Below, piece by piece: positions 1 to 6,043 of a stretch of 8,592 nucleotides of DNA. Position 1 is the stretch's first letter; every line of letters starts with the position of its first letter. This stretch comes from Burkholderiales bacterium (GTDB lineage Bacteria; Pseudomonadota; Gammaproteobacteria; Burkholderiales; Burkholderiaceae_C): positions 1 to 8,592 of the forward strand of contig CANBSV010000108.1 of the NCBI GenBank assembly GCA_947372225.1, in the 5' to 3' direction. The notes beneath the pieces are model-generated. The model was not told the origin of the DNA. It saw nothing but the letters and a program-made list of their open reading frames with translations, and ran no database searches. The translations under genes were made by a program, and so were the position numbers.

Positions 1-593
1 GCCTCGGTGTACCGGCCGTTGCCGAAGTACTTCATCGACAGGCTGACGCTGCCCACCTGGAACGATTCGGCATGCTGCGGCTTGCGCCCCTGACCGACGA
101 TCATCTCGGTCGAGCGCCCGCCAATATCGATCACCAGACGCGGCTGATCCGACGGCTGCAGGCGCGCCACACCGGCAAAGATCAGACGTGCTTCCTCTCG
201 TCCCGACACCACTTCAATCGGGTAGCCCAGCGCGGTCTCGGCTCGGGCCAGGAAAGCGTTTCGATTGCGTGCTTCGCGCAGAGTCTGCGTGGCCACCGCT
301 CGCACTTGCCACGGCGCGTAGCCCTGGAGCCGGCTGGCAAAGCGTTGCAGACACGTCAGGCCGCGCAGCATCGCTTCTTCGGTGAGCAGCCCGTTTTCGT
401 CGAGCCCGGCACCCAACCGAACCGTTTCCTTCAGATAGGAAATGCGGCGGTAGCGCAAGCCTTCGATCTGGCCGATTTCGAGCCGGAAGCTGTTCGACCC
501 CATGTCGATCGCGGCCAGCTGACCGTGCCACTTCGTGACGGCGGGCTCAGCGTGTGCACCGCGTGCAGGCGAGATCAATTCCATGAGAGCCAT
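1..593 (-). CDS. ppx: Exopolyphosphatase, Ppx/GppA family (N-terminal part, cut by window edge)
   Basis: This family removes terminal phosphate from inorganic polyphosphate, or from pppGpp in GppA members, in the cytoplasm. The first 197 codons are visible and the gene continues past base 1. Seen in the sequence are the actin-like ATPase fold motifs: phosphate-1 loop AAIDMGSNSFRLEIG (about 27-41), VVSGREEARLIFAG (128-141) with the conserved Glu pair, and phosphate-2 loop VIDIGGRSTEMIVG (154-167). The Arg in GGRSTE replaces the more usual Gly and, from memory, is common in betaproteobacterial Ppx. ATG 593 is preferred to in-frame ATG 584 because TGAGG lies 12 bases before it; that spacing is somewhat long. 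It lies 38 bases after the sseA stop on the same strand, so co-transcription is likely. Ppx rather than GppA is inferred; the discriminating C-terminal half is outside the window. Confidence 0.93.
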   Translation of the reverse strand, partial: MALMELISPARGAHAEPAVTKWHGQLAAIDMGSNSFRLEIGQIEGLRYRRISYLKETVRLGAGLDENGLLTEEAMLRGLTCLQRFASRLQGYAPWQVRAVATQTLREARNRNAFLARAETALGYPIEVVSGREEARLIFAGVARLQPSDQPRLVIDIGGRSTEMIVGQGRKPQHAESFQVGSVSLSMKYFGNGRYTE

Positions 594-631
594 TGTCAGG
601 GATAACCTCAGGGCGGGTGCCCCGAAAGGGT

Positions 632-1495
632 TCAGCCGCGGGCGATCGGACGGGTCGGATCGGCCGACCATTCGCTCCAGGATCCGGGATACAGCGCAGC
701 ACCGTCGAGCCCTGCCACCGACATGGCCAGGAGGTTGTGGCAGGCCGTGACGCCCGAGCCGCATTGGTGAACCACGCGGTCAAGGCTGTTTGCGTGCAGC
801 ACGGCCGTGAACTCGGCGCGCAACACGCCGGCCGGTTTGAAATGACCATCCGCCGTGAGGTTGTCCTTGAAGAACCGATTGCACGCACCGGGGATGTGGC
901 CGGCTCGCGCGTCGAGCGGCTCCACCTCGCCGCGAAAGCGCTCAGGTGCTCGCGCATCGATCAGCGCCACATGACCCAGCTGCGCTTGCAGGCCGTCAGC
1001 ATCGATGGTGGGCGCCATCGGCGAGGGTTCACTGCCGATCGGGTAATCGCTTTGCGGATGTGGCAATACGGGCCCCGATTCCACAGCTCCTCCGACCGCC
1101 AGCCAAGCTGCGAAGCCGCCGTCGAGCACCGCCACCGGCGCATGCCCCAGCCAGCGCAGCATCCACCACAACCGGGCGGCGAACATCGACTGCTGTCGGT
1201 CGTACACCACCACCTGTGTGTCAGGCGTGATCCCCAGCCGACCGGCCGTGGCAGCGAAGTCGACACGTGGTGGCAGCGGATGACGACCGTTGCGACCGGT
1301 GGGCTTGGCCGACAGATCACGTTCGAGGTGCGCGTATGCCGCGTTCGGCAAGTGCGCAGCCAGATGGGCGCGTTCGCCCGAAGTCGCATCGGCAAGATCG
1401 AACCCCGCATCGACGATCACCACCGGCACGCCGGCGCGGAGCCAAGACTGCAGCGCGTCGGCAGCGATCAGCGCGGTGTGCGGGCTGTAACTCAC
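632..1495 (-). CDS. sseA: 3-mercaptopyruvate sulfurtransferase (two-domain rhodanese, SseA type)
   Basis: The 287-residue protein has tandem rhodanese domains: an inactive N-terminal one (about 8-138) and a catalytic C-terminal one (about 162-287). The catalytic Cys245 lies in the loop CGSGVTA (245-251). CG(S/A)GVT is the mercaptopyruvate-type loop, whereas thiosulfate rhodaneses have CRKGVT, so 3-mercaptopyruvate is the likely sulfur donor, with thiols or cyanide as acceptors. Also conserved are RFRGEVEPLD (186-195), AGHIPGA (198-204) and the C-terminal YPGSWSEW (269-276). Length agrees with E. coli SseA (281). The start is GTG 1495, 2 bases after the stop of the upstream oxygenase gene. The frame is open further upstream, but that part overlaps the oxygenase frame and is not rhodanese-like. 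No good Shine-Dalgarno lies before the GTG (GAGGG is about 17 bases away), so translation is probably coupled to the preceding gene. Confidence 0.93.
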   Translation of the reverse strand: MSYSPHTALIAADALQSWLRAGVPVVIVDAGFDLADATSGERAHLAAHLPNAAYAHLERDLSAKPTGRNGRHPLPPRVDFAATAGRLGITPDTQVVVYDRQQSMFAARLWWMLRWLGHAPVAVLDGGFAAWLAVGGAVESGPVLPHPQSDYPIGSEPSPMAPTIDADGLQAQLGHVALIDARAPERFRGEVEPLDARAGHIPGACNRFFKDNLTADGHFKPAGVLRAEFTAVLHANSLDRVVHQCGSGVTACHNLLAMSVAGLDGAALYPGSWSEWSADPTRPIARG

Positions 1496-1497
1496 GG

Positions 1498-2712
1498 TCA
1501 GATCGCTGCCGCCCTCGGCGGCGGGCCTGCCGGAGGGCGATCGGCGGTGTGCTGCAACTGAGCGTCCATCGTCTTGCGGTACCAGAGGTGGAACTGCTCC
1601 ATGCCGTCTTCCATGGGGCTTTGGTACGGCCCCGACTCGTGGTCGCCGCGGGCCCACAGGGCGGCGCGGCCCTGATCCATGCGCAACGCGATCTCGTCGT
1701 CCTCGACGCAGGTCTCGAGGTAGGCCGCTTGCTGCGTGTCCATGTACTCGCGCTCGAACGCGGCGATTTCCTCGCGGTAATAGAACTCGACCACGTTGGT
1801 GGTGTGCCGCGGGCCGCGCGGGTACAGCGTCGACACCACCAGCGTGTTCGGGTACCACTCGATCATCACGCCGGGGTAGTAGGTGAGCCAGATCGCGCCG
1901 TGCTTGGGCGCGCGTCCGTCGTGGTTTTCCTGCTGATAGCGCAGCACCTCATCGTGCCAGCGCCGGTACACATCGGAGCCGGCCCGCCCGAGCGCCTCGC
2001 CCGAGGACGTGGCCACGCCCACGGTTTGCACCGAGTAGTTGCCGCCGATTTCCCAGCGCAGATCGTCGGTCGTGACGAAGTTGCCCAGCCCGGGGTGGAA
2101 CGGACCGACGTGGTAGTCCTCGAGGTAGACCTCAATGAAGGTCTTCCAGTTGTATTCGCACTCGTGCACATGAACCCGGTCGAGCACATGGCCGGAGAAA
2201 TCGAGATCGGCGCGCGGCCCCAGCGCGGCCAGATCGGCGGCGATGTCGCGGCCGTTGTCTTCAAAAACCAAACCGTTCCAACTGCGCGTGCGGTAGTTGT
2301 TCAGGTGCAGGCAAGGCGATTCGGCGAAGTGCGGCGCACCGATCAGCTCGCCTTTGAGGTCGTAGGTCCATCTGTGCAACGGGCACACGATGTTCGTTCG
2401 TGTGTTGCCTCGCCCGTGGAGCATGAGCGCTTGCCGGTGCCGGCACACGTTGGAGATCAGCTCAACGCCGGTGGGGGTGCGCACCAGCACCCGGCCATCG
2501 GCTTCCTGGGGCAGCGTGTAGTAGTCACCGGGCTGCGGCACCGACAACTCGTGGCCGAGGTAGCGCGGTCCGTGTCGAAACAGGGTGTCGGCTTCGTGCT
2601 GAAAAAGCGCTTCGTCGAAATACGCCGACGGTGGCAACGGCAGGGCATTGCGGCCCGCGAGGTGTCCTGCGCCAAGGGCTGGGACGCCGCGCGTGACTGA
2701 CAGATCGGACAT
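1498..2712 (-). CDS. Rieske [2Fe-2S] non-haem iron oxygenase, alpha subunit type; substrate unknown
   Basis: The 404-residue protein has an N-terminal Rieske domain with Cys90-x-His92 and Cys110-x2-His113 (17 residues between the halves), which ligate the [2Fe-2S] cluster. The C-terminal catalytic domain carries NWKTFIE (188-194) and then YLEDYHVGPFHPG (196-208), giving iron-ligand histidines 201 and 206. Asp338 in VEDDEI (336-341) is the likely third ligand. The bridging position three before the first His is Glu198, not the usual Asp. Glu there, with the YLExYHxGPxHPG context, is known from CntA/YeaW and glycine-betaine or choline-type oxygenases. I therefore infer an N-methylated or quaternary amine substrate, not an aromatic ring, but this is tentative. 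No reductase or ferredoxin partner is in the window. ATG 2712 is chosen for its AGGAG site; TTG 2790 and ATG 2787 in the same frame lack one and would add a non-conserved tail. It is the first gene of the probable oxygenase-sseA-ppx unit. Confidence 0.9.
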   Translation of the reverse strand: MSDLSVTRGVPALGAGHLAGRNALPLPPSAYFDEALFQHEADTLFRHGPRYLGHELSVPQPGDYYTLPQEADGRVLVRTPTGVELISNVCRHRQALMLHGRGNTRTNIVCPLHRWTYDLKGELIGAPHFAESPCLHLNNYRTRSWNGLVFEDNGRDIAADLAALGPRADLDFSGHVLDRVHVHECEYNWKTFIEVYLEDYHVGPFHPGLGNFVTTDDLRWEIGGNYSVQTVGVATSSGEALGRAGSDVYRRWHDEVLRYQQENHDGRAPKHGAIWLTYYPGVMIEWYPNTLVVSTLYPRGPRHTTNVVEFYYREEIAAFEREYMDTQQAAYLETCVEDDEIALRMDQGRAALWARGDHESGPYQSPMEDGMEQFHLWYRKTMDAQLQHTADRPPAGPPPRAAAI

Positions 2713-2724
2713 GTTGGTTCGGAT

Positions 2725-2729
2725 CTCCT
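2725..2729 (-). promoter_or_regulatory. Shine-Dalgarno site deciding the oxygenase start
   Basis: On the minus strand AGGAG lies 12 bases before ATG 2712. The spacing is slightly long, but it is the only purine-rich site near any candidate start of this gene. It favours ATG 2712 over in-frame starts at 2787 and 2790. Confidence 0.6.
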
Positions 2730-2825
2730 GGGCTGGATCGGCGGCGATGAGCCATCGGGCCACGGTCGCGTGGGCCAGCGACCGCATCAAACGCGGGGGA
2801 GCCGCACGCGCCTCCGCAGCCCCCG

Positions 2826-2831
2826 ATTTTA
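2826..2831 (-). promoter_or_regulatory. Putative -10 box for the oxygenase-sseA-ppx unit
   Basis: Minus-strand TAAAAT (context GCCTAAAATCGGGG) differs from TATAAT at one base and sits in the only A/T-rich patch of the divergent region. It predicts a transcript start near 2819 and a leader of about 107 bases to ATG 2712. No TTGACA-like -35 is seen at 16-18 bases, so it is either weak, activator dependent, or a chance match. Confidence 0.4.
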
Positions 2832-2902
2832 GGCTTCGCGGTCCCCCGGCTCTGTGCTGGTGCCCGTGGTTCCCCGAACGTCATGCCGGCGGGGCTGCTG
2901 TC

Positions 2903-2908
2903 TACAAT
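2903..2908 (+). promoter_or_regulatory. Putative -10 box for the xseB-ispA-dxs operon
   Basis: TACAAT matches TATAAT at five of six positions and lies 20 bases before the xseB ATG. The predicted transcript start is about 2914-2916, leaving a leader of only about 13-15 bases. There is no recognisable -35 hexamer at the usual distance. Confidence 0.4.
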
Positions 2909-2928
2909 CCGCCAGCCTTTCCAGACCC

Positions 2929-3195
2929 ATGCCCAAGACCTCATCCACCCCTGCCAAAAGCGCCGCCCAGCAGGCTGCCCCGGAGCCGATGCCCGAGACC
3001 TACGAGGCGGCGATGGCCGAGCTCGAAGCGCTGGTCGTGGCCATGGAGGCCGGTCAATTGCCGCTGGACCAACTGCTTGACAAGTACCGCCGTGGTGCCG
3101 AGTTGCTCAACTCATGCCGTGCGCGCCTCGAAGCGGTCGAGCAGCAGGTCAAGGTGCTCGAGGACGGCCAGCTCAAACCCTGGGTTGCCTCGTGA
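2929..3195 (+). CDS. xseB: Exodeoxyribonuclease VII small subunit
   Basis: XseB is the small subunit of exonuclease VII, which degrades single-stranded DNA with the large subunit XseA (not in the window); several XseB copies bind one XseA. The protein has 88 residues, close to the family's usual 70-90. The hallmark region is ETYEAAMAELEALV (23-36), then LPLDQLLDKYRRGAELL (44-60) and a helical stretch ending KVLEDG (75-80), which together form the characteristic helical hairpin. Residues 1-20 are a low-complexity Ala/Pro/Gln/Lys tail, so a start at ATG 2989 (Met21) is possible, but ATG 2929 fits the predicted promoter better. No Shine-Dalgarno precedes ATG 2929. The TGA overlaps the ispA GTG by four bases (GTGA). 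Confidence 0.93.
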   Translation: MPKTSSTPAKSAAQQAAPEPMPETYEAAMAELEALVVAMEAGQLPLDQLLDKYRRGAELLNSCRARLEAVEQQVKVLEDGQLKPWVAS

Positions 3196-4088
3196 GCGAT
3201 CGATCCGAATTTGACGCCTGGGCGCGTGAGCAACTGGCGGCGGTCGAAGACTGCCTGTCGCGCTGGGTGCCCGCTGATGCCCCTGCCGGTCTGGGCGAGG
3301 CGATGCGCTACGGCGTGCTCGATGGTGGCAAGCGGTTGCGCCCGCTGCTCGCACTGGCTGCGGCCCATGCGGTCGGCGCGTCGCGCGTGGCCGCATTGCG
3401 CGCAGCCTGCGCGGTTGAATTGATCCACGCCTATTCGCTGGTCCACGACGACATGCCGTGCATGGACAACGACGTGCTGCGCCGCGGCAAGCCCACGGTG
3501 CATGTGCAGTTCGGCGAGGCCCAGGCGATGCTCGCCGGTGACGCCATGCAGGCGCTGGCCTTCGAGGTGCTCACGCCCGAGTCCGACGCCAGCATGCCAC
3601 TCGCGCTGCAGGCGCGTTTGTGCGCCTTGCTGGCCCGTGCTGCCGGCTACTCGGGGATGGCCGGCGGTCAGGCGATCGATCTGGCCAGCGTGGGCTGCCC
3701 GCTCGACGAGCAAACCCTGCGCGACATGCACCACCGCAAGACGGGCGCTTTGCTGCGCGTGAGCGTGCTGATGGGCGCGGCCTGCGGCGATATCGATGAG
3801 CGGGTGCGCGATGCGCTGGCCGTCTATGGCGATGCGCTCGGCCTGGCGTTTCAGGTGGTCGACGACGTCCTTGACGTGACGCAGGACTCCGGCGTGCTGG
3901 GCAAGACGGCCGGCAAGGACGTCGATGCCAACAAGCCGACCTACGTCAGCCTGATGGGCCTGGATGCCGCCATGCGCCACGCCCGCGAACTGCGGGACCG
4001 CGCTCATGCGGCGCTGGCGCAGTCCGGGTTGGCGGACACGGTGTGGCTCGGCCGTCTGGCCGACAAGGTGGTTGAACGGGACAGTTGA
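3192..4088 (+). CDS. ispA: Farnesyl diphosphate synthase (short-chain trans-prenyltransferase)
   Basis: The enzyme condenses dimethylallyl and isopentenyl diphosphates to geranyl and then farnesyl diphosphate in the cytosol, feeding quinone and undecaprenyl synthesis. Seen in 298 residues are GGKRLRP (45-51), the first Asp-rich motif DDMPCMD (86-92, DDxxxxD form), KTG (183-185), FQ (220-221) and the second Asp-rich motif DDVLD (224-228). The two-residue insertion in the first motif and Tyr81 five residues before it are features of bacterial C15 synthases, which supports farnesyl over longer products; geranyl or geranylgeranyl cannot be excluded. Length matches E. coli IspA (299). Start is GTG 3192, whose GTGA overlaps the xseB stop. 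Having no clear ribosome site of its own, it is probably translationally coupled. The stop falls 2 bases before the dxs ATG. Confidence 0.95.
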   Translation: MSDRSEFDAWAREQLAAVEDCLSRWVPADAPAGLGEAMRYGVLDGGKRLRPLLALAAAHAVGASRVAALRAACAVELIHAYSLVHDDMPCMDNDVLRRGKPTVHVQFGEAQAMLAGDAMQALAFEVLTPESDASMPLALQARLCALLARAAGYSGMAGGQAIDLASVGCPLDEQTLRDMHHRKTGALLRVSVLMGAACGDIDERVRDALAVYGDALGLAFQVVDDVLDVTQDSGVLGKTAGKDVDANKPTYVSLMGLDAAMRHARELRDRAHAALAQSGLADTVWLGRLADKVVERDS

Positions 4089-4090
4089 CG

Positions 4091-5986
4091 ATGACAAACG
4101 AGTTGCTCAATTCCATCGAATCGCCCGCTGACGTGCGCCGGCTGTCGCGAAGCCAGTTGCACACGCTGGCTGGTGAATTGCGCGACTACCTGCTGCACAG
4201 CGTGTCGCAAACCGGCGGCCACCTGTCGTCCAACCTGGGCACCGTCGAACTCACCATCGCCTTGCATCATGTGTTCAACACGCCGCATGACCGCATCGTG
4301 TGGGACGTGGGCCACCAGACCTACCCGCACAAGATCCTGACCGGCCGGCGCGACCGCATGCACACGCTGAGGCAACTCGGTGGCATCAGCGGGTTTCCGC
4401 GCCGCGACGAGAGCGAGTACGACACGTTCGGCGTGGGCCATTCCTCGACCTCGATTTCTGCCGCGCTGGGCATGGCGGTGGCTTCCCGTTTGCAAGGCGA
4501 GTCGCGCAAGGCGGTGGCGGTGATCGGGGACGGCGCCATGAGCGCCGGCATGGCCTTCGAGGCGCTGAACAACGCCGGGGTCGGGGGGGCGGATCTGCTG
4601 GTCATCCTCAACGACAACGACATGTCGATCTCGCCGCCCGTGGGCGCGCTCAATCGGTATCTGGCCCGGCTCATGAGCGGGCGCTTCTACGCCAACGCCC
4701 GGGACACCGCCAAGTCGATGCTCAAGAACGCGCCGCCGCTGCTTGAGCTGGCCCGCCGCTTCGAGTCGCACGCCAAGGGCATGGTCGTGCCTGGCACGAT
4801 CTTCGAGGAGTTCGGCTTCAACTACGTCGGCCCGATCGACGGTCACGATCTCGACGCGCTCGTGCCCACGCTGGAAAACCTGCGCCATCTCAAGGGCCCG
4901 CAGTTTCTGCACGTCGTCACCAAGAAGGGCTACGGCTACCAGCTGGCCGAGAACGACCCGATCGCGTACCACGGGCCCAGCAAGTTCAACCCATCGGAGG
5001 GCATCAAGGCTGCAGCGCCCGGCAAACCGACCTTCACCCAGGTGTTTGGCAGTTGGCTGTGCGACATGGCCGAAGCCGATACCCGTTTGGTGGGCATCAC
5101 GCCGGCCATGCGTGAAGGCTCGGGCATGGTCGAGTTCGAGAGGCGCTTTCCGAGCCGCTATTTCGACGTGGGTATTGCCGAGCAGCATTCGGTGACCTTC
5201 GCCGCCGGTCTGGCTTGCGAGGGCCTGAAGCCGGTGGTGGCGATCTACTCCACCTTCTTGCAGCGCGCCTACGACCAGTTGATCCACGATGTGGCGATCC
5301 AGAACCTGCCGGTGGTGTTCGCGCTGGATCGCGCGGGGCTGGTCGGCGCCGACGGTGCCACGCACGCAGGCAACTACGACATTGCCTTCTTGCGCTGCAT
5401 TCCGAACATGAGCGTGATGACGCCGGCCGACGAAAACGAGTGCCGGCAGCTGCTTTACACCGCTTACCTGCAAGACCACCCGACCGCCGTGCGCTACCCG
5501 CGCGGCAAGGGGGTCGGCGTCGAGATCGAGCCTCAGATGACCGCCATCCCGCTGGGCAAGGGCGAGGTGCGCCGAAGCGCCGGCGCGGCGGGTGGCACGG
5601 GTGGCCTGCAAGGCCAGCGCGTTGCGATCCTCGCCTTTGGCACCTTGCTCTACCCGTCGCTGGCGGTGGCCGAGCGTCTGGATCTGAGCGTGGCCAACAT
5701 GCGCTTTGCCAAGCCGCTGGATGCCCAATTGGTGGCCGAGCTGGCGCGCAGCCACGATGCCCTGGTCACGGTGGAAGACGGCTGCCTGATGGGCGGCGCG
5801 GGTTCGGCGGTGGCTGAGGCGCTGCAGCACGCCGGTCTGACGATTCCCGTACTGCACCTGGGTCTGCCCGATGAGTTCATCGAACAAGGCGATCCGGTGG
5901 CGCTGATGAGTCAGTTGGGCCTCGACGCTGCGGGCATCGAGCGCTCCATCCTCGCGCGCTTCGGGCGTGACGCAGTGCAGGCGTGA
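4091..5986 (+). CDS. dxs: 1-deoxy-D-xylulose-5-phosphate synthase
   Basis: This thiamine-diphosphate enzyme joins pyruvate and glyceraldehyde 3-phosphate to make DXP, the committed step of the MEP isoprenoid pathway and a precursor for thiamine and pyridoxal. The 631 residues (E. coli 620) include His44 in TGGHLSSNLG, the cofactor motif from GDG (147-149) to NDN (174-176), catalytic Glu364 in GIAEQHSVTFAAG, and DRAGLVGADGATHAG (413-427). The C-terminal transketolase-like domain (about 509-631) has GTLLYPSLAVAE and GLPDEFIEQG. A Gly/Ala-rich insert (about 496-508), absent from E. coli Dxs, sits in the linker before that domain. ATG 4091 is 2 bases after the ispA stop; TTG 4085 in the same frame would overlap it and is less likely. 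Only a weak site (CGGGA) precedes the start, so coupling to ispA is probable. Confidence 0.97.
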   Translation: MTNELLNSIESPADVRRLSRSQLHTLAGELRDYLLHSVSQTGGHLSSNLGTVELTIALHHVFNTPHDRIVWDVGHQTYPHKILTGRRDRMHTLRQLGGISGFPRRDESEYDTFGVGHSSTSISAALGMAVASRLQGESRKAVAVIGDGAMSAGMAFEALNNAGVGGADLLVILNDNDMSISPPVGALNRYLARLMSGRFYANARDTAKSMLKNAPPLLELARRFESHAKGMVVPGTIFEEFGFNYVGPIDGHDLDALVPTLENLRHLKGPQFLHVVTKKGYGYQLAENDPIAYHGPSKFNPSEGIKAAAPGKPTFTQVFGSWLCDMAEADTRLVGITPAMREGSGMVEFERRFPSRYFDVGIAEQHSVTFAAGLACEGLKPVVAIYSTFLQRAYDQLIHDVAIQNLPVVFALDRAGLVGADGATHAGNYDIAFLRCIPNMSVMTPADENECRQLLYTAYLQDHPTAVRYPRGKGVGVEIEPQMTAIPLGKGEVRRSAGAAGGTGGLQGQRVAILAFGTLLYPSLAVAERLDLSVANMRFAKPLDAQLVAELARSHDALVTVEDGCLMGGAGSAVAEALQHAGLTIPVLHLGLPDEFIEQGDPVALMSQLGLDAAGIERSILARFGRDAVQA

Positions 5987-5994
5987 GCCTGACG

Positions 5995-6019
5995 GCACCG
6001 GGTCCGCTCGCGGTGCTTT
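5995..6019 (+). terminator. Candidate intrinsic terminator after dxs
   Basis: GCACCG (5995-6000) and CGGTGC (6011-6016) form a perfect 6-pair stem around a 10-base loop, followed at once by TTT. A second, weaker pairing, GACGGC (5991-5996) with GCCGTC (6033-6038), could enclose or compete with it. The T run is short, so termination may be partial and allow read-through into the fused eut gene 25 bases on. Confidence 0.4.
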
Positions 6020-6043
6020 GAGACTCAGCGGCGCCGTCACTCC

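Noticed and set aside
611..630. Small stems GGGC/GCCC (611-622) and CCC/GGG (621-630) between sseA and ppx
   Set aside because: They are only 3-4 pairs, mutually exclusive and without a T run; they are too weak to call a terminator.
1496..1858. Upstream extension of the sulfurtransferase frame to base 1858
   Set aside because: The extension overlaps the oxygenase C-terminal coding region, is Arg/Gly/His-rich and unlike rhodanese; homology begins at GTG 1495.
1267..2700. A 477-codon plus-strand frame over the sseA and oxygenase genes
   Set aside because: It is antisense to clear rhodanese and Rieske genes, has no domain and is Arg/Val/His-rich, so it is a codon-bias shadow.
2713..2790. A longer oxygenase N-terminus starting at TTG 2790 or ATG 2787
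   Set aside because: Neither start has a Shine-Dalgarno and the added 25-26 residues do not look like the family. ATG 2712 has AGGAG upstream.
2869..2879. Palindrome GTTC-N3-GAAC upstream of xseB as a possible operator
   Set aside because: Four-base arms occur often by chance, only one copy is present, and it matches no operator I can name with confidence.
3054..4097. A 347-codon minus-strand frame opposite ispA
   Set aside because: It mirrors ispA, has no family resemblance, and its composition is typical of antisense frames in GC-rich genomes.
5987..6043. A possible cobalamin riboswitch before the B12-dependent eut gene
   Set aside because: The gap is only 57 bases, far too short for a cobalamin riboswitch, and no B12-box-like sequence is visible.
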